Source of the DNA: Parcubacteria group bacterium
Lineage (GTDB): Bacteria; Patescibacteriota; Patescibacteriia; UBA9934; GWF2-40-263
NCBI GenBank assembly: GCA_013204395.1
Contig: JABMNZ010000001.1
Location: 1 to 43,769, forward strand
Length of the DNA stretch: 43,769 nucleotides
Direction: 5' to 3'
In this document: in pieces, positions 18,191-27,924 of the stretch
Numbering within the stretch: position 1 is the first letter of the stretch
Layout: the number at the start of each line of letters is the position of its first letter
The notes under the pieces: model-generated
What the model was told of the DNA's origin: nothing
Databases searched by the model: none
The model's input: only the letters and a program-made list of their open reading frames with translations
Program-made: the position numbers and the translations under genes

Positions 18191-19679
18191 CCCACAGACA
18201 AGACGGGTTGCTGACGAAAGAGCAAGGAATCTTTCCAAGACATGGTTTTGTCATCAAGGAATTGATCACACCGTTTATCGTGGTCAATCATTGGGGTCCG
18301 TCATAGAGCTACAAGTTTTTCTGCAGGCAAGAAAGACAGGTCGGCAATTTTGTGGGCGTCTGATTTATGGAAAAAAAATGGTCCGAGCCATTTTTTCTTG
18401 CCTCATGCTTCTTATAAGAGAGAGGAGATTTGTGAAATCGAATTTTCATGTGGGGGCAGATGAGTATGTGTTCGTTCTTACCAAGTCCTCCCCACAAAGT
18501 TCCGTGGTAAAACCATTGTTGCCTGTTATAAGGGGGTTGGTTAAGGGAGGGGCTAAGGTGGTGCTCCTTACAGGTTCACAGGCAACCAAGGCAGAGCTAG
18601 CATGCTTGGTTCCGGGGGGCCGTGTGGTAAACATTGTCTCTTCAGATCACAGAAGATTTTTTGGTCAAGTCAGCTATCTTTGTAGGATCTTTTTTTTCGG
18701 AATCGTGGCGAGTGGGGAGAGGCGGTTTGCGTACGCAAATCTTTTGCACGAGGCACCAGAGCTCCTGTTTGCTGTTAGAGGGCTGGATACTTTGTCTGAA
18801 CAAGCCCACCTTCTTGTTGCCGCTACCGAGCGTCATGTGCACGAACGTTTCATCATGGAGCACATGAAAGCTAGAGGAGTAGCGTTTATCTTATTTCAGC
18901 ACGGGGTCACAGAGGAGACGGTAAAAAATATCATGGTAAATACCCCTTCTCAGGCCGATAAAATTTTTGCGTGGGGGGAGTTATCTAAACAATTTTTTCT
19001 TCACCACGGTGTTTGTGAGGAAAAGATTGTGGTGACTGGATCACCGATATTTGATAATTTCACTGTCCTTAATCGAGATCAACTTGCACCAATTTTTGAA
19101 AAATATCGACTTCCACGAAGACCAACCATTTTTTTCTCCGGTCAAAACTTTCTTCCTGAGAAGAATACGCAGTTGATAAAAATCGTTCTTGAGTCGTTTA
19201 ACAATCTTCTTCACCAAGATACGGATTTCAAGCCACAACTTCTTATCTCACCCCATCCAGCCAGTGCGGCCCAGACAAGCGAGAGTTACTATGAAGCCTT
19301 GGTTCATGAATCAGGTTTGAAATTAGATGAGAATGTGTTTATTCGAAGGATCAGGAACAATATTGAAAAGGTTTTACAGATTTCTGATGTGGTCATTAGC
19401 TCATCTTCAACGCTACATGTCTTTGCTGCACTTTCAAGAAAATCAACTATTTTGTTGAATATTGACGATGTTTCATCTATGGACGCCGTAAACATTGGAG
19501 CAGCTCTTGAGGCGACAAACAAGGAGTCTCTTATCAATCATCTACGAACATTGCTTTATAATAAAGAGGATCACTCTCGTTTAGAAAATCAAGAAAAGTT
19601 TGTTCGACAATATTGTCATTGGCCGCACTATGCAACTGATGACATTATCAAAGATTTACGTGAATTTGTCAGATTATGA
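18168..19679 (+). CDS. GT-B-like surface polysaccharide transferase
   Basis: FILFQHGVTEETVKNIMVNTPSQADKIFAWGELSKQFFLHHGVCEEKIVVTGSPIFDNF; LLISPHP; ISDVVISSSSTLHVFAALSRKSTILLN. Confidence 0.65.
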   Translation: MAKLIQFDPQTRRVADERARNLSKTWFCHQGIDHTVYRGQSLGSVIELQVFLQARKTGRQFCGRLIYGKKMVRAIFSCLMLLIRERRFVKSNFHVGADEYVFVLTKSSPQSSVVKPLLPVIRGLVKGGAKVVLLTGSQATKAELACLVPGGRVVNIVSSDHRRFFGQVSYLCRIFFFGIVASGERRFAYANLLHEAPELLFAVRGLDTLSEQAHLLVAATERHVHERFIMEHMKARGVAFILFQHGVTEETVKNIMVNTPSQADKIFAWGELSKQFFLHHGVCEEKIVVTGSPIFDNFTVLNRDQLAPIFEKYRLPRRPTIFFSGQNFLPEKNTQLIKIVLESFNNLLHQDTDFKPQLLISPHPASAAQTSESYYEALVHESGLKLDENVFIRRIRNNIEKVLQISDVVISSSSTLHVFAALSRKSTILLNIDDVSSMDAVNIGAALEATNKESLINHLRTLLYNKEDHSRLENQEKFVRQYCHWPHYATDDIIKDLREFVRL

Positions 19680-20668
19680 ATTTTATTTGCCCCTCCTGCA
19701 GTTCTACTATTGGGAAACATATTTTTTCGTCAGCCGAACGATTGCATGGGAGAGAGAAGAATACACACAACATTGTTCGCTGCTCGTCATGTGAACTTGT
19801 TTCGCTTAGTCCTCTTTCAAAAAAGGAAGACTACAAAATCCATTACCCAGCAAATTATATCTCACATCGACCCGCTCTAAACGTGGCTACTCCATTGTCT
19901 TTAAGAAAAGAGACATGTGTCCATAGAGTGCGTTCATTTGTCTGGAGTTCTTGGGTGATGGAACAATGGGGTTGGCCTTCACGCGTTTTAGGTCACAGTC
20001 TCTCCGTGTTCCGATGGTTTCGTGCGCGCCCCATTGGATTTTTTGGAAAAGAGAGAACGCTTCTTGATATTGGTTGTGGTGCTGGGGTGTTTTTACGACA
20101 GCAGGCTCAGCTAGGGTGGAGCGTCTTTGGTCTTGAGCCTTCTTATGACATGGTTGAGTCCTGTAGAAAAAAGGGGTTAGACGTTCGTCAGGGGTTCAGC
20201 ATCTCACAGGGATGGACCGAAAAGAAGTTCGACGTAATTTCATTGAATCAGGTTTTTGAACATGTCGACAATCCCCGCGAAGTCCTAATGGATGTGTATG
20301 AGTCTTTGCAGTTGGGTGGTGTGCTTGTCATGAATCTACCAAACTGGAGAAGTGGTGCAGCTCAAATTTTTCGATCCTACTGGTACAATCTAGACACCCC
20401 TCGTCATAACCTACTTGTGACACCTGGTACCCTCAGGGCAATGGTTGTTGAATCCGGTTTTCAAATTAAGGGCATGTACACATTATCAAGCATGAAGGGT
20501 TGGACTGGGTCCATTGAATATTGGTTAAGAGATTTTTTAGGTATTCATGTGTCCGAAGGGGCGATTAGTGGGAGCAAGTTTTTAAACTTGTTACTCAAGC
20601 CAATGGTTAAAGTTTTGGATCTACTCTATTTAGGGGATAATCTTCACGTAATTGCAAAAAAAAAATGA
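19676..20668 (+). CDS. Class I SAM methyltransferase with N-terminal zinc-ribbon-like motif
   Basis: MNFICPSC...VRCSSCELVSLSPLS; TLLDIGCGAGVFLRQQAQLGWSVFGLEPS; FDVISLNQVFEHVDNPREVL. Confidence 0.88.
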   Translation: MNFICPSCSSTIGKHIFSSAERLHGREKNTHNIVRCSSCELVSLSPLSKKEDYKIHYPANYISHRPALNVATPLSLRKETCVHRVRSFVWSSWVMEQWGWPSRVLGHSLSVFRWFRARPIGFFGKERTLLDIGCGAGVFLRQQAQLGWSVFGLEPSYDMVESCRKKGLDVRQGFSISQGWTEKKFDVISLNQVFEHVDNPREVLMDVYESLQLGGVLVMNLPNWRSGAAQIFRSYWYNLDTPRHNLLVTPGTLRAMVVESGFQIKGMYTLSSMKGWTGSIEYWLRDFLGIHVSEGAISGSKFLNLLLKPMVKVLDLLYLGDNLHVIAKKK

Positions 20669-20669
20669 T

Positions 20670-21645
20670 ATGAAATCAACTTGTTGTCTTATTTGTCAGA
20701 GCACTAGTTCGAGTGAGTTGCTTGTGAACTACCAAGATCCGTTTGCAAGAAAAATGGGAATTAAAGAGACACGGTATGTCATCTGTACACCATGTGGTTT
20801 TGTGTATCAAAACCCAATGCTTAGTGAGGAAATCGAAAAATTGTATACGGAGGATTATTACGAGGAAAAGGATTGGAGAGCGTTCGATCAGTATGCACTG
20901 AAGAAAGGAGGAGTACGCCAGGCAGACATTCGATTGGATATCAACACACGTAAATGTGATTGACTCCTCTGTTGAAAAAAGGATTTTGGACATCGGTTGT
21001 AATACTGGGGCACTGCTTTCTCATTTTGTCTTCTGTGGATGGACGTATGATGGGTTCGAGCCGTCCCCGAACATGGTTTCAATTGCGAGAAATCGTTATG
21101 ATCTTACAAATGTTCAAAATACTTTTTTTACAAGAAATGTTTTACCAGATCGTTCGGTTGATTTTATTACTTTGTTACATACACTTGAGCATATTGAGGA
21201 TCCATCCGAGATTCTCGAAGATGTTTCGATGGTTTTAAAAGATGGTGGGCTCTTGTATGTTGAAGTCCCAAACATTTTTGCTCCAAAGAGTTGCTTTTAC
21301 ACATCCTATTTCGCTGCTCCACACATTTATATGTTCTCTCCAAATTCTTTGAAAAGAATCTTGGAGCAGCATGGGTACATCGTGATGTTGGAGGGCACGC
21401 TTCCTCGTGGGATTTGTGCGCTAGCCAGAAAGGGGGTTCGGAAGTCTTCTGGAAAGGGTGATGATGTCAAGAGTATTACAAGTCTCATTCAGGGGTATAA
21501 AAAACAGCATGATCGACGGGCGATGTTGTACCGTCATGTTCTACACACCCTTCCTGTTCGAGCACTTATCAAGTTGCGAATTCCCATTATCAGTAAGTTA
21601 CTAGCGAAGCTGAAGGAACATATACGTATTAACAAGGTGATTTAA
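20670..21645 (+). pseudogene. Zinc-ribbon SAM methyltransferase split by a frameshift near 20940
   Basis: ORF 1 CCLICQ...CTPCGFVYQNPMLSEEIEKLYTEDYYEE...; ORF 2 (20956..21645) VEKRILDIGCNTGALLSHFVFCGWTYDGFEPS. Together they match the layout of the upstream gene. Confidence 0.75.
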
Positions 21646-22896
21646 TTACGAGCGCTTAACAAGTATAAGTCGATAAATTAGGTCAATTAGCTCGGTTACA
21701 AGAACTGAAATGACAATTCCCATAACCCCAAAAAACGGGAGAAGGCACAGCATGCTAACCAGCTTAATCGTTGGGCTTACGATGTTAATAATGTAGAGCT
21801 GTTTTTTTAACATCTGTGAGTGGAAGAATGGGGAAAGAAGCCTGTCGCCTTGCATAAGAAGTTTTAACGAGTAGATCTGAGAGAGTAGAATAGCTGCGGA
21901 GTATTGAGGGAAGAGATAAGAAAAGAGGTGTGGTGCCAGGAGAATGTACCCGACGACTATGGGTAATGAGAATAGTCCTATCTTAAAGATTTTTCCCAAC
22001 AGACGTTGTTTCAAAACCAGCTTCGACCTATTGCTAAACTTTGGAAGAGCAAGGGTGCTAATGGGGTTGAACAGTCGAGAAAGTTCTTTTGTGGGCGCAG
22101 TGGCAAATGCGTAGAGAGCCACTTGAGCCGGTCCCAAAAAGTGCCAGAGTAAAATTTTGTCGAGATGACTTACGATGACGCTGTAACTACCCAGAAAACT
22201 CAATTCTCTTCCAAGGGTTATGGCTTCACGGTCTATGGCTGCCTCTTGAATCTCTTTTTTGAACCGTGTTTTTACATACAAAAACGAACTCACTCTTAGA
22301 ATAGAGTGGGAGACAAAGTACGAGAAGAGAATAACGAGAAAGCTGTCAGTGAGATAAGAGACACTAGCGGCAACGATGACATGGATGATCTGTGTAATTA
22401 TCTGAAGCAGAGCGGTGAGGCGAAAGTTTTGCTTCCCATTAAGGTATGCATTGTATAATGCATGTGGTTGCATGACCGGCGTGAAAATACCGACCATTAC
22501 AAATGCCATTCCCAAAGAGACATTTCCCACAAGGAAATAGTAAACTGCTAGCAAAAATGCTACGCCAGCACTTGCAAAACTCCAACGTAGCTTACAGAGA
22601 TAGGATTCTAAAAAAGTCTTTGAATACCCTGCGGCAACTGCTCTTGTGACAGGGGTGCTCATTTTATCAAGACTGAGAATGGCAAGAATGGCCGTAACGG
22701 AAATTACTGTCGAGTATGCTCCGTACGTTTCTGGCGATAGAAAGTTTGCGTAAGCCACAGATAGGATTAATCCTGCAACTGAAGCTGATGCATAGCCAGT
22801 ATTAATCCAGATACCATTTCGGAGAAGATAAGGCATGTCTGTTCCTAGTTTTCTTCCCAACCAGTTTATAAAGTTTACAAAAGCTGCTCTTATCAT
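21646..22896 (-). CDS. Polysaccharide flippase, Wzx/MATE-like
   Basis: Multi-TM protein of 416 aa: GIWINTGYASASVAGLILSVAYANFLSPETYGAYSTVISVTAILAILSLDKMSTPVTRAVA. Confidence 0.85.
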   Translation of the reverse strand: MIRAAFVNFINWLGRKLGTDMPYLLRNGIWINTGYASASVAGLILSVAYANFLSPETYGAYSTVISVTAILAILSLDKMSTPVTRAVAAGYSKTFLESYLCKLRWSFASAGVAFLLAVYYFLVGNVSLGMAFVMVGIFTPVMQPHALYNAYLNGKQNFRLTALLQIITQIIHVIVAASVSYLTDSFLVILFSYFVSHSILRVSSFLYVKTRFKKEIQEAAIDREAITLGRELSFLGSYSVIVSHLDKILLWHFLGPAQVALYAFATAPTKELSRLFNPISTLALPKFSNRSKLVLKQRLLGKIFKIGLFSLPIVVGYILLAPHLFSYLFPQYSAAILLSQIYSLKLLMQGDRLLSPFFHSQMLKKQLYIINIVSPTIKLVSMLCLLPFFGVMGIVISVLVTELIDLIYRLILVKRS

Positions 22897-24008
22897 AAGC
22901 AGGCGCGAATGAGTGAGAATATCTTTTCTTCAAAGTTTTTCCATGACAGTTGTTCCGTAGCTGTTATCCTCGCGTGTTTTCCGAGATTTCTGGCAAATTC
23001 TGTGTTTTTACAAACAAGAAGAATCTTATGTAGGAGCTCTTGTGAGTTGCCAGGTTCAACGAGTAAACAATTATGTCCATCTTTTAAGTGATAACCATTT
23101 TTTATTGCTTCAGTTTCGGTAACAATTACAGGTTTTTCCAGTGCCATCGCTTGTAGTAGTGTTGTTGTGGCTCCAGAATAAGAATTTTCCTTAACAGGAA
23201 GAACGATTAGTGAAGCACTATCCATGAGATCTTTCATTTTTTCAAAAGCAAGATTTTGAATGATGGAAATATTTTTTGGAAAAGGAGAAAGTTTATGTTC
23301 TAGGACACGTGCATGATGTGCATTCGTTACGATGGTAATCGGTGAGGGTATCTGATGAGCAATACTAATGAGTAATTCAAAATCTCGATGTGGATCAGCG
23401 CCGATACTCACAATATGTTGAGTTGTTTCCTCACTAATTGGTCTAAATAGATCGACCTGAACTCCGAACGGGACAAACGTAACAATGTCCCCCTTGTCTT
23501 TCAGGAGTTCTTTGAGGGTCTGCGCCTCTTGCCATCCATAACAAACAATAGAATCTACATGTTGTGTCAGTGAACTGATAAAAAAGTGTTTATAAATTCC
23601 TCTCATTTTTTTTAGTCTTTTTGGAAGGCCAATGCTTATGTAGAGGATGGGTTTTTTCTCGATGAGGCCGAGTTTCATTAAAAGAATGAGTGGGATTCCA
23701 ACCCGATCTGATGTTGAGATTATGATGTCAGTTTTTGCAATGGAGCGTTTTAGCGTTAGGATTTTGAACCAATCGCCTCCGTACCCACCTATAATTTTTA
23801 TGAATTTATTTAGAAGAAAATTCAACTTGATTCCAATCCATTTTTTTTCTGAGTTGCTCTGGGTCTCTGTGGTCTCTATAACCTGATGTCCAAAAGTATT
23901 TGCGTGATTTGCACCAAACAGGGCGTAATCCATTTTGTAGGATCCTGAGGAGGGATTTTCTATTTCGGACCTAGACCTAGCATTTGCATACAGGTACAGT
24001 AATTTCAT
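22893..24008 (-). CDS. Glycosyltransferase family 4
   Basis: IIQNLAFEKMKDLMDSASLIVLPVKENSYSGATTTLLQAMALEKPVIVTETEAIKNGY. 4-bp overlap with flippase gene. Confidence 0.85.
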   Translation of the reverse strand: MKLLYLYANARSRSEIENPSSGSYKMDYALFGANHANTFGHQVIETTETQSNSEKKWIGIKLNFLLNKFIKIIGGYGGDWFKILTLKRSIAKTDIIISTSDRVGIPLILLMKLGLIEKKPILYISIGLPKRLKKMRGIYKHFFISSLTQHVDSIVCYGWQEAQTLKELLKDKGDIVTFVPFGVQVDLFRPISEETTQHIVSIGADPHRDFELLISIAHQIPSPITIVTNAHHARVLEHKLSPFPKNISIIQNLAFEKMKDLMDSASLIVLPVKENSYSGATTTLLQAMALEKPVIVTETEAIKNGYHLKDGHNCLLVEPGNSQELLHKILLVCKNTEFARNLGKHARITATEQLSWKNFEEKIFSLIRACL

Positions 24009-24257
24009 ATGAGGAATTCAGTTGTAATTCCTGCATATAATACAACCTACAGTCAGGAAAAGACAATTAGCAAAGTTTCAAATAAATCGATGCAAACATT
24101 GGTATCTTCAACACTGACATTGTCTGCGTGAGTGGGGTAGGTTGTGTAATTAGGGTTTTTCTTGACTGTGATATGAGGTTTGGTAACGTAAACTGACTGA
24201 ATGGCAAACAGTGTGTGACTTTTCTAAGATCCGAACTTAAGCAGGGAATTGTATAGC

Positions 24258-26063
24258 ATGAAAATCTCCATCATCATTCCAACACACAATAGCGCTCAAT
24301 GTTTACCCAGGGCATTAAAGAGTGTTCTTTCGCAGTCTTATCAGGACTTTGAAATTCTTGTAGTTGATGATGCTTCAACAGATGAGACTGAGAGCATTAT
24401 GAAGACGTTTGTCGAGTTTGATAATAGAATTCAGTACATCCGTTTGAGTAAAAACTCTGGTGGAGCCGCAAAACCAAAAAATATTGGAATTGGCGCTTCA
24501 ACTGGAGAAATTATCGCGATACTTGATGCTGATGATGAGTGGATGCCAACTAAACTGGAGAAACAACTTGAGTTATTTCAGGAGGATACGAACCTGGGTT
24601 TTGTTGGATGTAATGCAATCATCGTAAATCGATTTGGCAAGGAGAGATTCTTTCAACTTGAAAAACCAGAGAGTATTCTGGATCGGATTCTGGAATCAGA
24701 CTACATGGGGAGTGGAAGTAGTACAGTTTATCGAAGAGAGGTTTTTCAAAAGGTTGGACTCTTTGATGAAGATTTAACCAGAGGACAGGATAGAGACATG
24801 CGGATTCGACTTGCACAATCTTTCAAATTCGATTTTGTTGATGGCGCTCCTCTAATTAAGTATCACCGACGCAAAAAACCTCTTTCTTCAACGTACTCTA
24901 AGGTGCAGGCAGAAAATATAAATAAACTTGAAGACAAGTATAAAAGCCTCTATTTGGGGCGTCCAAAAATCTACAGTGAGAAGTTGCGACATGATGGAAT
25001 AGGCTATATACTTGCTCGTGATCGCAAAAGAGCCTTTGGCGCTTTTGGCAAATCCATCGCACAAAATCCTCTTAACCTGAAAACTTTTTGTTTCGCAATA
25101 ATCTCGTTGTTTGGAAGGCGAGGTTTCGATGTCCTAAAAAATTTAAACGATTTGCGCCTAAGAAACGCCAACGAAACTATGGCTTCACAGAACACACCCT
25201 ATAGTGAAATGGATAAGAACAAGTTTTCATACGGGAAAAATTGGGCGAATTATTCAAAAAAAAAATTGGATAAAAACAGCTTACAAATTGCAGAAGATTC
25301 TTTGATGGATTTTCTTCCAAAAGAAGAATATCAAGGAGCAACATTTATCGACATTGGAAGTGGAAGTGGTATTTTCTCTCTTGCTGCACTAAAACACGGC
25401 GCAAAGGAAATCTTTAGTGTTGATGTGGATGAGAGTAGTCTTTCGACTACAAAAGCAACAAAAGAAAAGTTCGCTCCAGATGCAGAAAACTGGAATATCA
25501 ATTTCGGAGACATTCTCAAGGAATCTACTGTTGAACACCTGAGAGAAAAAGGTGACATTGTTTATAGCTGGGGGGTATTGATGGCTACGGGCGATATGTA
25601 CAAGGCGTTTGATAACATCGTGAAGCTTGTAAAACCCGGTGGTCATCTGATCATCGCAGTGTATAACACCACACCTTCATCAGAATTTTGGTGGCACACA
25701 AAAAAGATTTATAAAAAAGCCCCGTGGATCGTTCAAAAACTTATGGTTTATGCCATGTTTTTATACTGGATGATCAAACGCATGATTGGGAACGTTTATC
25801 TGTTCCTATCAAAGAAGCCTCTCAAAAATATTTTCTACCAACGACGTGGAATGCACATCTACAACGATACCGTAGATTGGCTTGGTGGATTCCCTTATGA
25901 GTACTGCACATTTGAGGAGGGAAAGGACTATATAGAAAAACACGGATTTAAACTCGTGAAAGCTCCAACAAAATTACCGTCGCACAAAAAGACTCTTTGG
26001 AATAGATGTGTATTTGCAAATACAGGTAACCATGAGTGGGTCTTTCAAAAACTCGCTAAGTAA
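24258..26063 (+). CDS. Bifunctional GT2 glycosyltransferase - SAM methyltransferase fusion
   Basis: N-term KISIIIPTHNSAQCLPRALKSVLSQSYQDFEILVVDDASTDET, ILDADDEWMP; C-term GATFIDIGSGSGIFSLAALKHGAKEIFSVDVDESSL, VYSWGVLMATGDMYKAFDNIVKLVKPGGHLIIAVYN. Confidence 0.88.
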   Translation: MKISIIIPTHNSAQCLPRALKSVLSQSYQDFEILVVDDASTDETESIMKTFVEFDNRIQYIRLSKNSGGAAKPKNIGIGASTGEIIAILDADDEWMPTKLEKQLELFQEDTNLGFVGCNAIIVNRFGKERFFQLEKPESILDRILESDYMGSGSSTVYRREVFQKVGLFDEDLTRGQDRDMRIRLAQSFKFDFVDGAPLIKYHRRKKPLSSTYSKVQAENINKLEDKYKSLYLGRPKIYSEKLRHDGIGYILARDRKRAFGAFGKSIAQNPLNLKTFCFAIISLFGRRGFDVLKNLNDLRLRNANETMASQNTPYSEMDKNKFSYGKNWANYSKKKLDKNSLQIAEDSLMDFLPKEEYQGATFIDIGSGSGIFSLAALKHGAKEIFSVDVDESSLSTTKATKEKFAPDAENWNINFGDILKESTVEHLREKGDIVYSWGVLMATGDMYKAFDNIVKLVKPGGHLIIAVYNTTPSSEFWWHTKKIYKKAPWIVQKLMVYAMFLYWMIKRMIGNVYLFLSKKPLKNIFYQRRGMHIYNDTVDWLGGFPYEYCTFEEGKDYIEKHGFKLVKAPTKLPSHKKTLWNRCVFANTGNHEWVFQKLAK

Positions 26064-27924
26064 ACCAAGCCTTGAGCCAGTGCTTAAGCATGATAAGAGA
26101 CCACAGGCGTAGTGAGTGATCACTACGTCTTTGTGTATGTTCTTGTATAAGTTGTTCGATGTGACCACGATTGAATCCGTGACGCAAAAATTCTTCGTCA
26201 AAGAGTTGTTCTTCTACATAAGTTTGCAAAGACCCTCGTAGCCACGTCTCGCGCGGAATGCCAAAGCCACGCTTTTTTTGTTTGACGATTTCTTTTGGAA
26301 GGAGCCCCGTAGCAATTTCTTTGAGCAGGATCTTTCCGCGTTTCCCCTGACGCTTTAGTTCTACTGGCATGGAAGCCGTGAGTTCCATTAGGACGTGATC
26401 TAGAAAAGGTGAGCGTACCTCAAGGGCATGTGCCATTGATGCCATATCGACTTTTACAAGGAGGTCATCTGGAAGATAAGAGGCAATGTCTACAGCAAGA
26501 AGCTGGTCTACTCGTTGAAGAGAATTTGTTTGTGCAAAAAGATTTTTTAATGGAAAAGGTGAGTTTTTAGTGGCTCTTGGGAGAAGTTTGGCGATTGAGA
26601 CTTCGTTAAAAAATCCAAACTGTCGTTGGTAGGTCTCATGAGTCTGAGCGCTATACCACTTCAGAAGTTTTTGGACTTTTCGGAAGATTTTTTTGTTGGA
26701 GAATTTATAAAGACTTTGGCTTACACTGACACCTGGCTTGTGCAGGCCCTGAACAAGGGGGTCAATTTTTTTGAGTGTCTCGTACATCCCCATGAGGTGG
26801 TATCGATTGTAGCCAGAAAAGTTTTCATCACCTCCGTCGCCATTTAAAGCGACGGTCACATGCTCTCGAGTCAGTTCGCTCAGTAGCCAAGTGGGTAGGG
26901 CACTCGAGTCAGCAAAAGGTTCTTCGTAGTGAGCGGCGACGTCTGCAAGAATATCGGTATTGGATGGGTTCACGACGAACTCATGGTGTTGTGTGCCGTA
27001 TCGGTCAGCGATCTGTCGTGCGCGTGGAAGTTCACTGTCTGTATCTCCCTCAAAACCAATAGAGAATGTTCTTACGGGTTCAGAACTATTTTGTGCCATT
27101 AGCGCGGTGATTATCCCTGAGTCGATTCCTCCTGAGAGGTGAGCGCCAACGGGTACATCAGAGATCATACGAAGTCGGACAGCCTCTGTGAGTGTGTCCG
27201 TGACTTGCTCACGCCATTGCGCTGTGGACTGTGAAGGTTTTGTTTTGTAATCCAATTCCCAATAGCGTTCAGTGACCATAGTTCCGTTGGTACTTACGAT
27301 GGCGTAGTGCGCTGGGGGAAGTTTGGCGATGCCTTTGAAGCCGGTCATTGGGCCTGGCACATATCCAAGTTTGAGATAGTCTTGAATGGCATCCCAGTCG
27401 ATTTGTTTTTTAACTCCTGTGCTCAATATAGCTTTCAACTCTGAAGCAAAAACAAACTGCTTATCGTCGATGTAATACTTGAGTGGCTTTTGACCAAGCC
27501 GATCTCGCGCTAAAAAGAGTTCCTGTTTTTCTTTATCCCAAATACCGAAAGCAAACATGCCACGAAGACGTTGTAGACAACTTGTTCCATGTCGAGCAAA
27601 TAGATGTAGCAAGACTTCTGTGTCTGAGTCGGACACGAAAGTTACTCCTTGTGTTACTAGTTCATCTCGAAGCTCTTGATAGTTATAGATTTCTCCATTG
27701 AACGAAATGGTGTAGCGGCCATCCATGATTGACATGGGTTGGTGTCCTCGCGGTGAGAGATCTATAATGGACAGGCGTCGATGGGCAAGGCCACAAGGGC
27801 CGTCAATAAAAACACCAGAGTCATCTGGGCCTCGATGAGCAATAGCATCCCCCATCGACTTCAGTTGAGTTTCCTCTGGCCAATAGGTAGGATTAAAAGC
27901 AAGTTTTCCGGCAATGCCACACAT
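26056..27924 (-). CDS. asnB: Glutamine-hydrolysing asparagine synthetase family amidotransferase
   Basis: MCGIAGKLAFNP (catalytic Cys2), AHRGPDDSGVF, SFNGEIYNYQELRDEL, VPVGAHLSGGIDSGIITALMA. Confidence 0.92.
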   Translation of the reverse strand: MCGIAGKLAFNPTYWPEETQLKSMGDAIAHRGPDDSGVFIDGPCGLAHRRLSIIDLSPRGHQPMSIMDGRYTISFNGEIYNYQELRDELVTQGVTFVSDSDTEVLLHLFARHGTSCLQRLRGMFAFGIWDKEKQELFLARDRLGQKPLKYYIDDKQFVFASELKAILSTGVKKQIDWDAIQDYLKLGYVPGPMTGFKGIAKLPPAHYAIVSTNGTMVTERYWELDYKTKPSQSTAQWREQVTDTLTEAVRLRMISDVPVGAHLSGGIDSGIITALMAQNSSEPVRTFSIGFEGDTDSELPRARQIADRYGTQHHEFVVNPSNTDILADVAAHYEEPFADSSALPTWLLSELTREHVTVALNGDGGDENFSGYNRYHLMGMYETLKKIDPLVQGLHKPGVSVSQSLYKFSNKKIFRKVQKLLKWYSAQTHETYQRQFGFFNEVSIAKLLPRATKNSPFPLKNLFAQTNSLQRVDQLLAVDIASYLPDDLLVKVDMASMAHALEVRSPFLDHVLMELTASMPVELKRQGKRGKILLKEIATGLLPKEIVKQKKRGFGIPRETWLRGSLQTYVEEQLFDEEFLRHGFNRGHIEQLIQEHTQRRSDHSLRLWSLIMLKHWLKAWFT

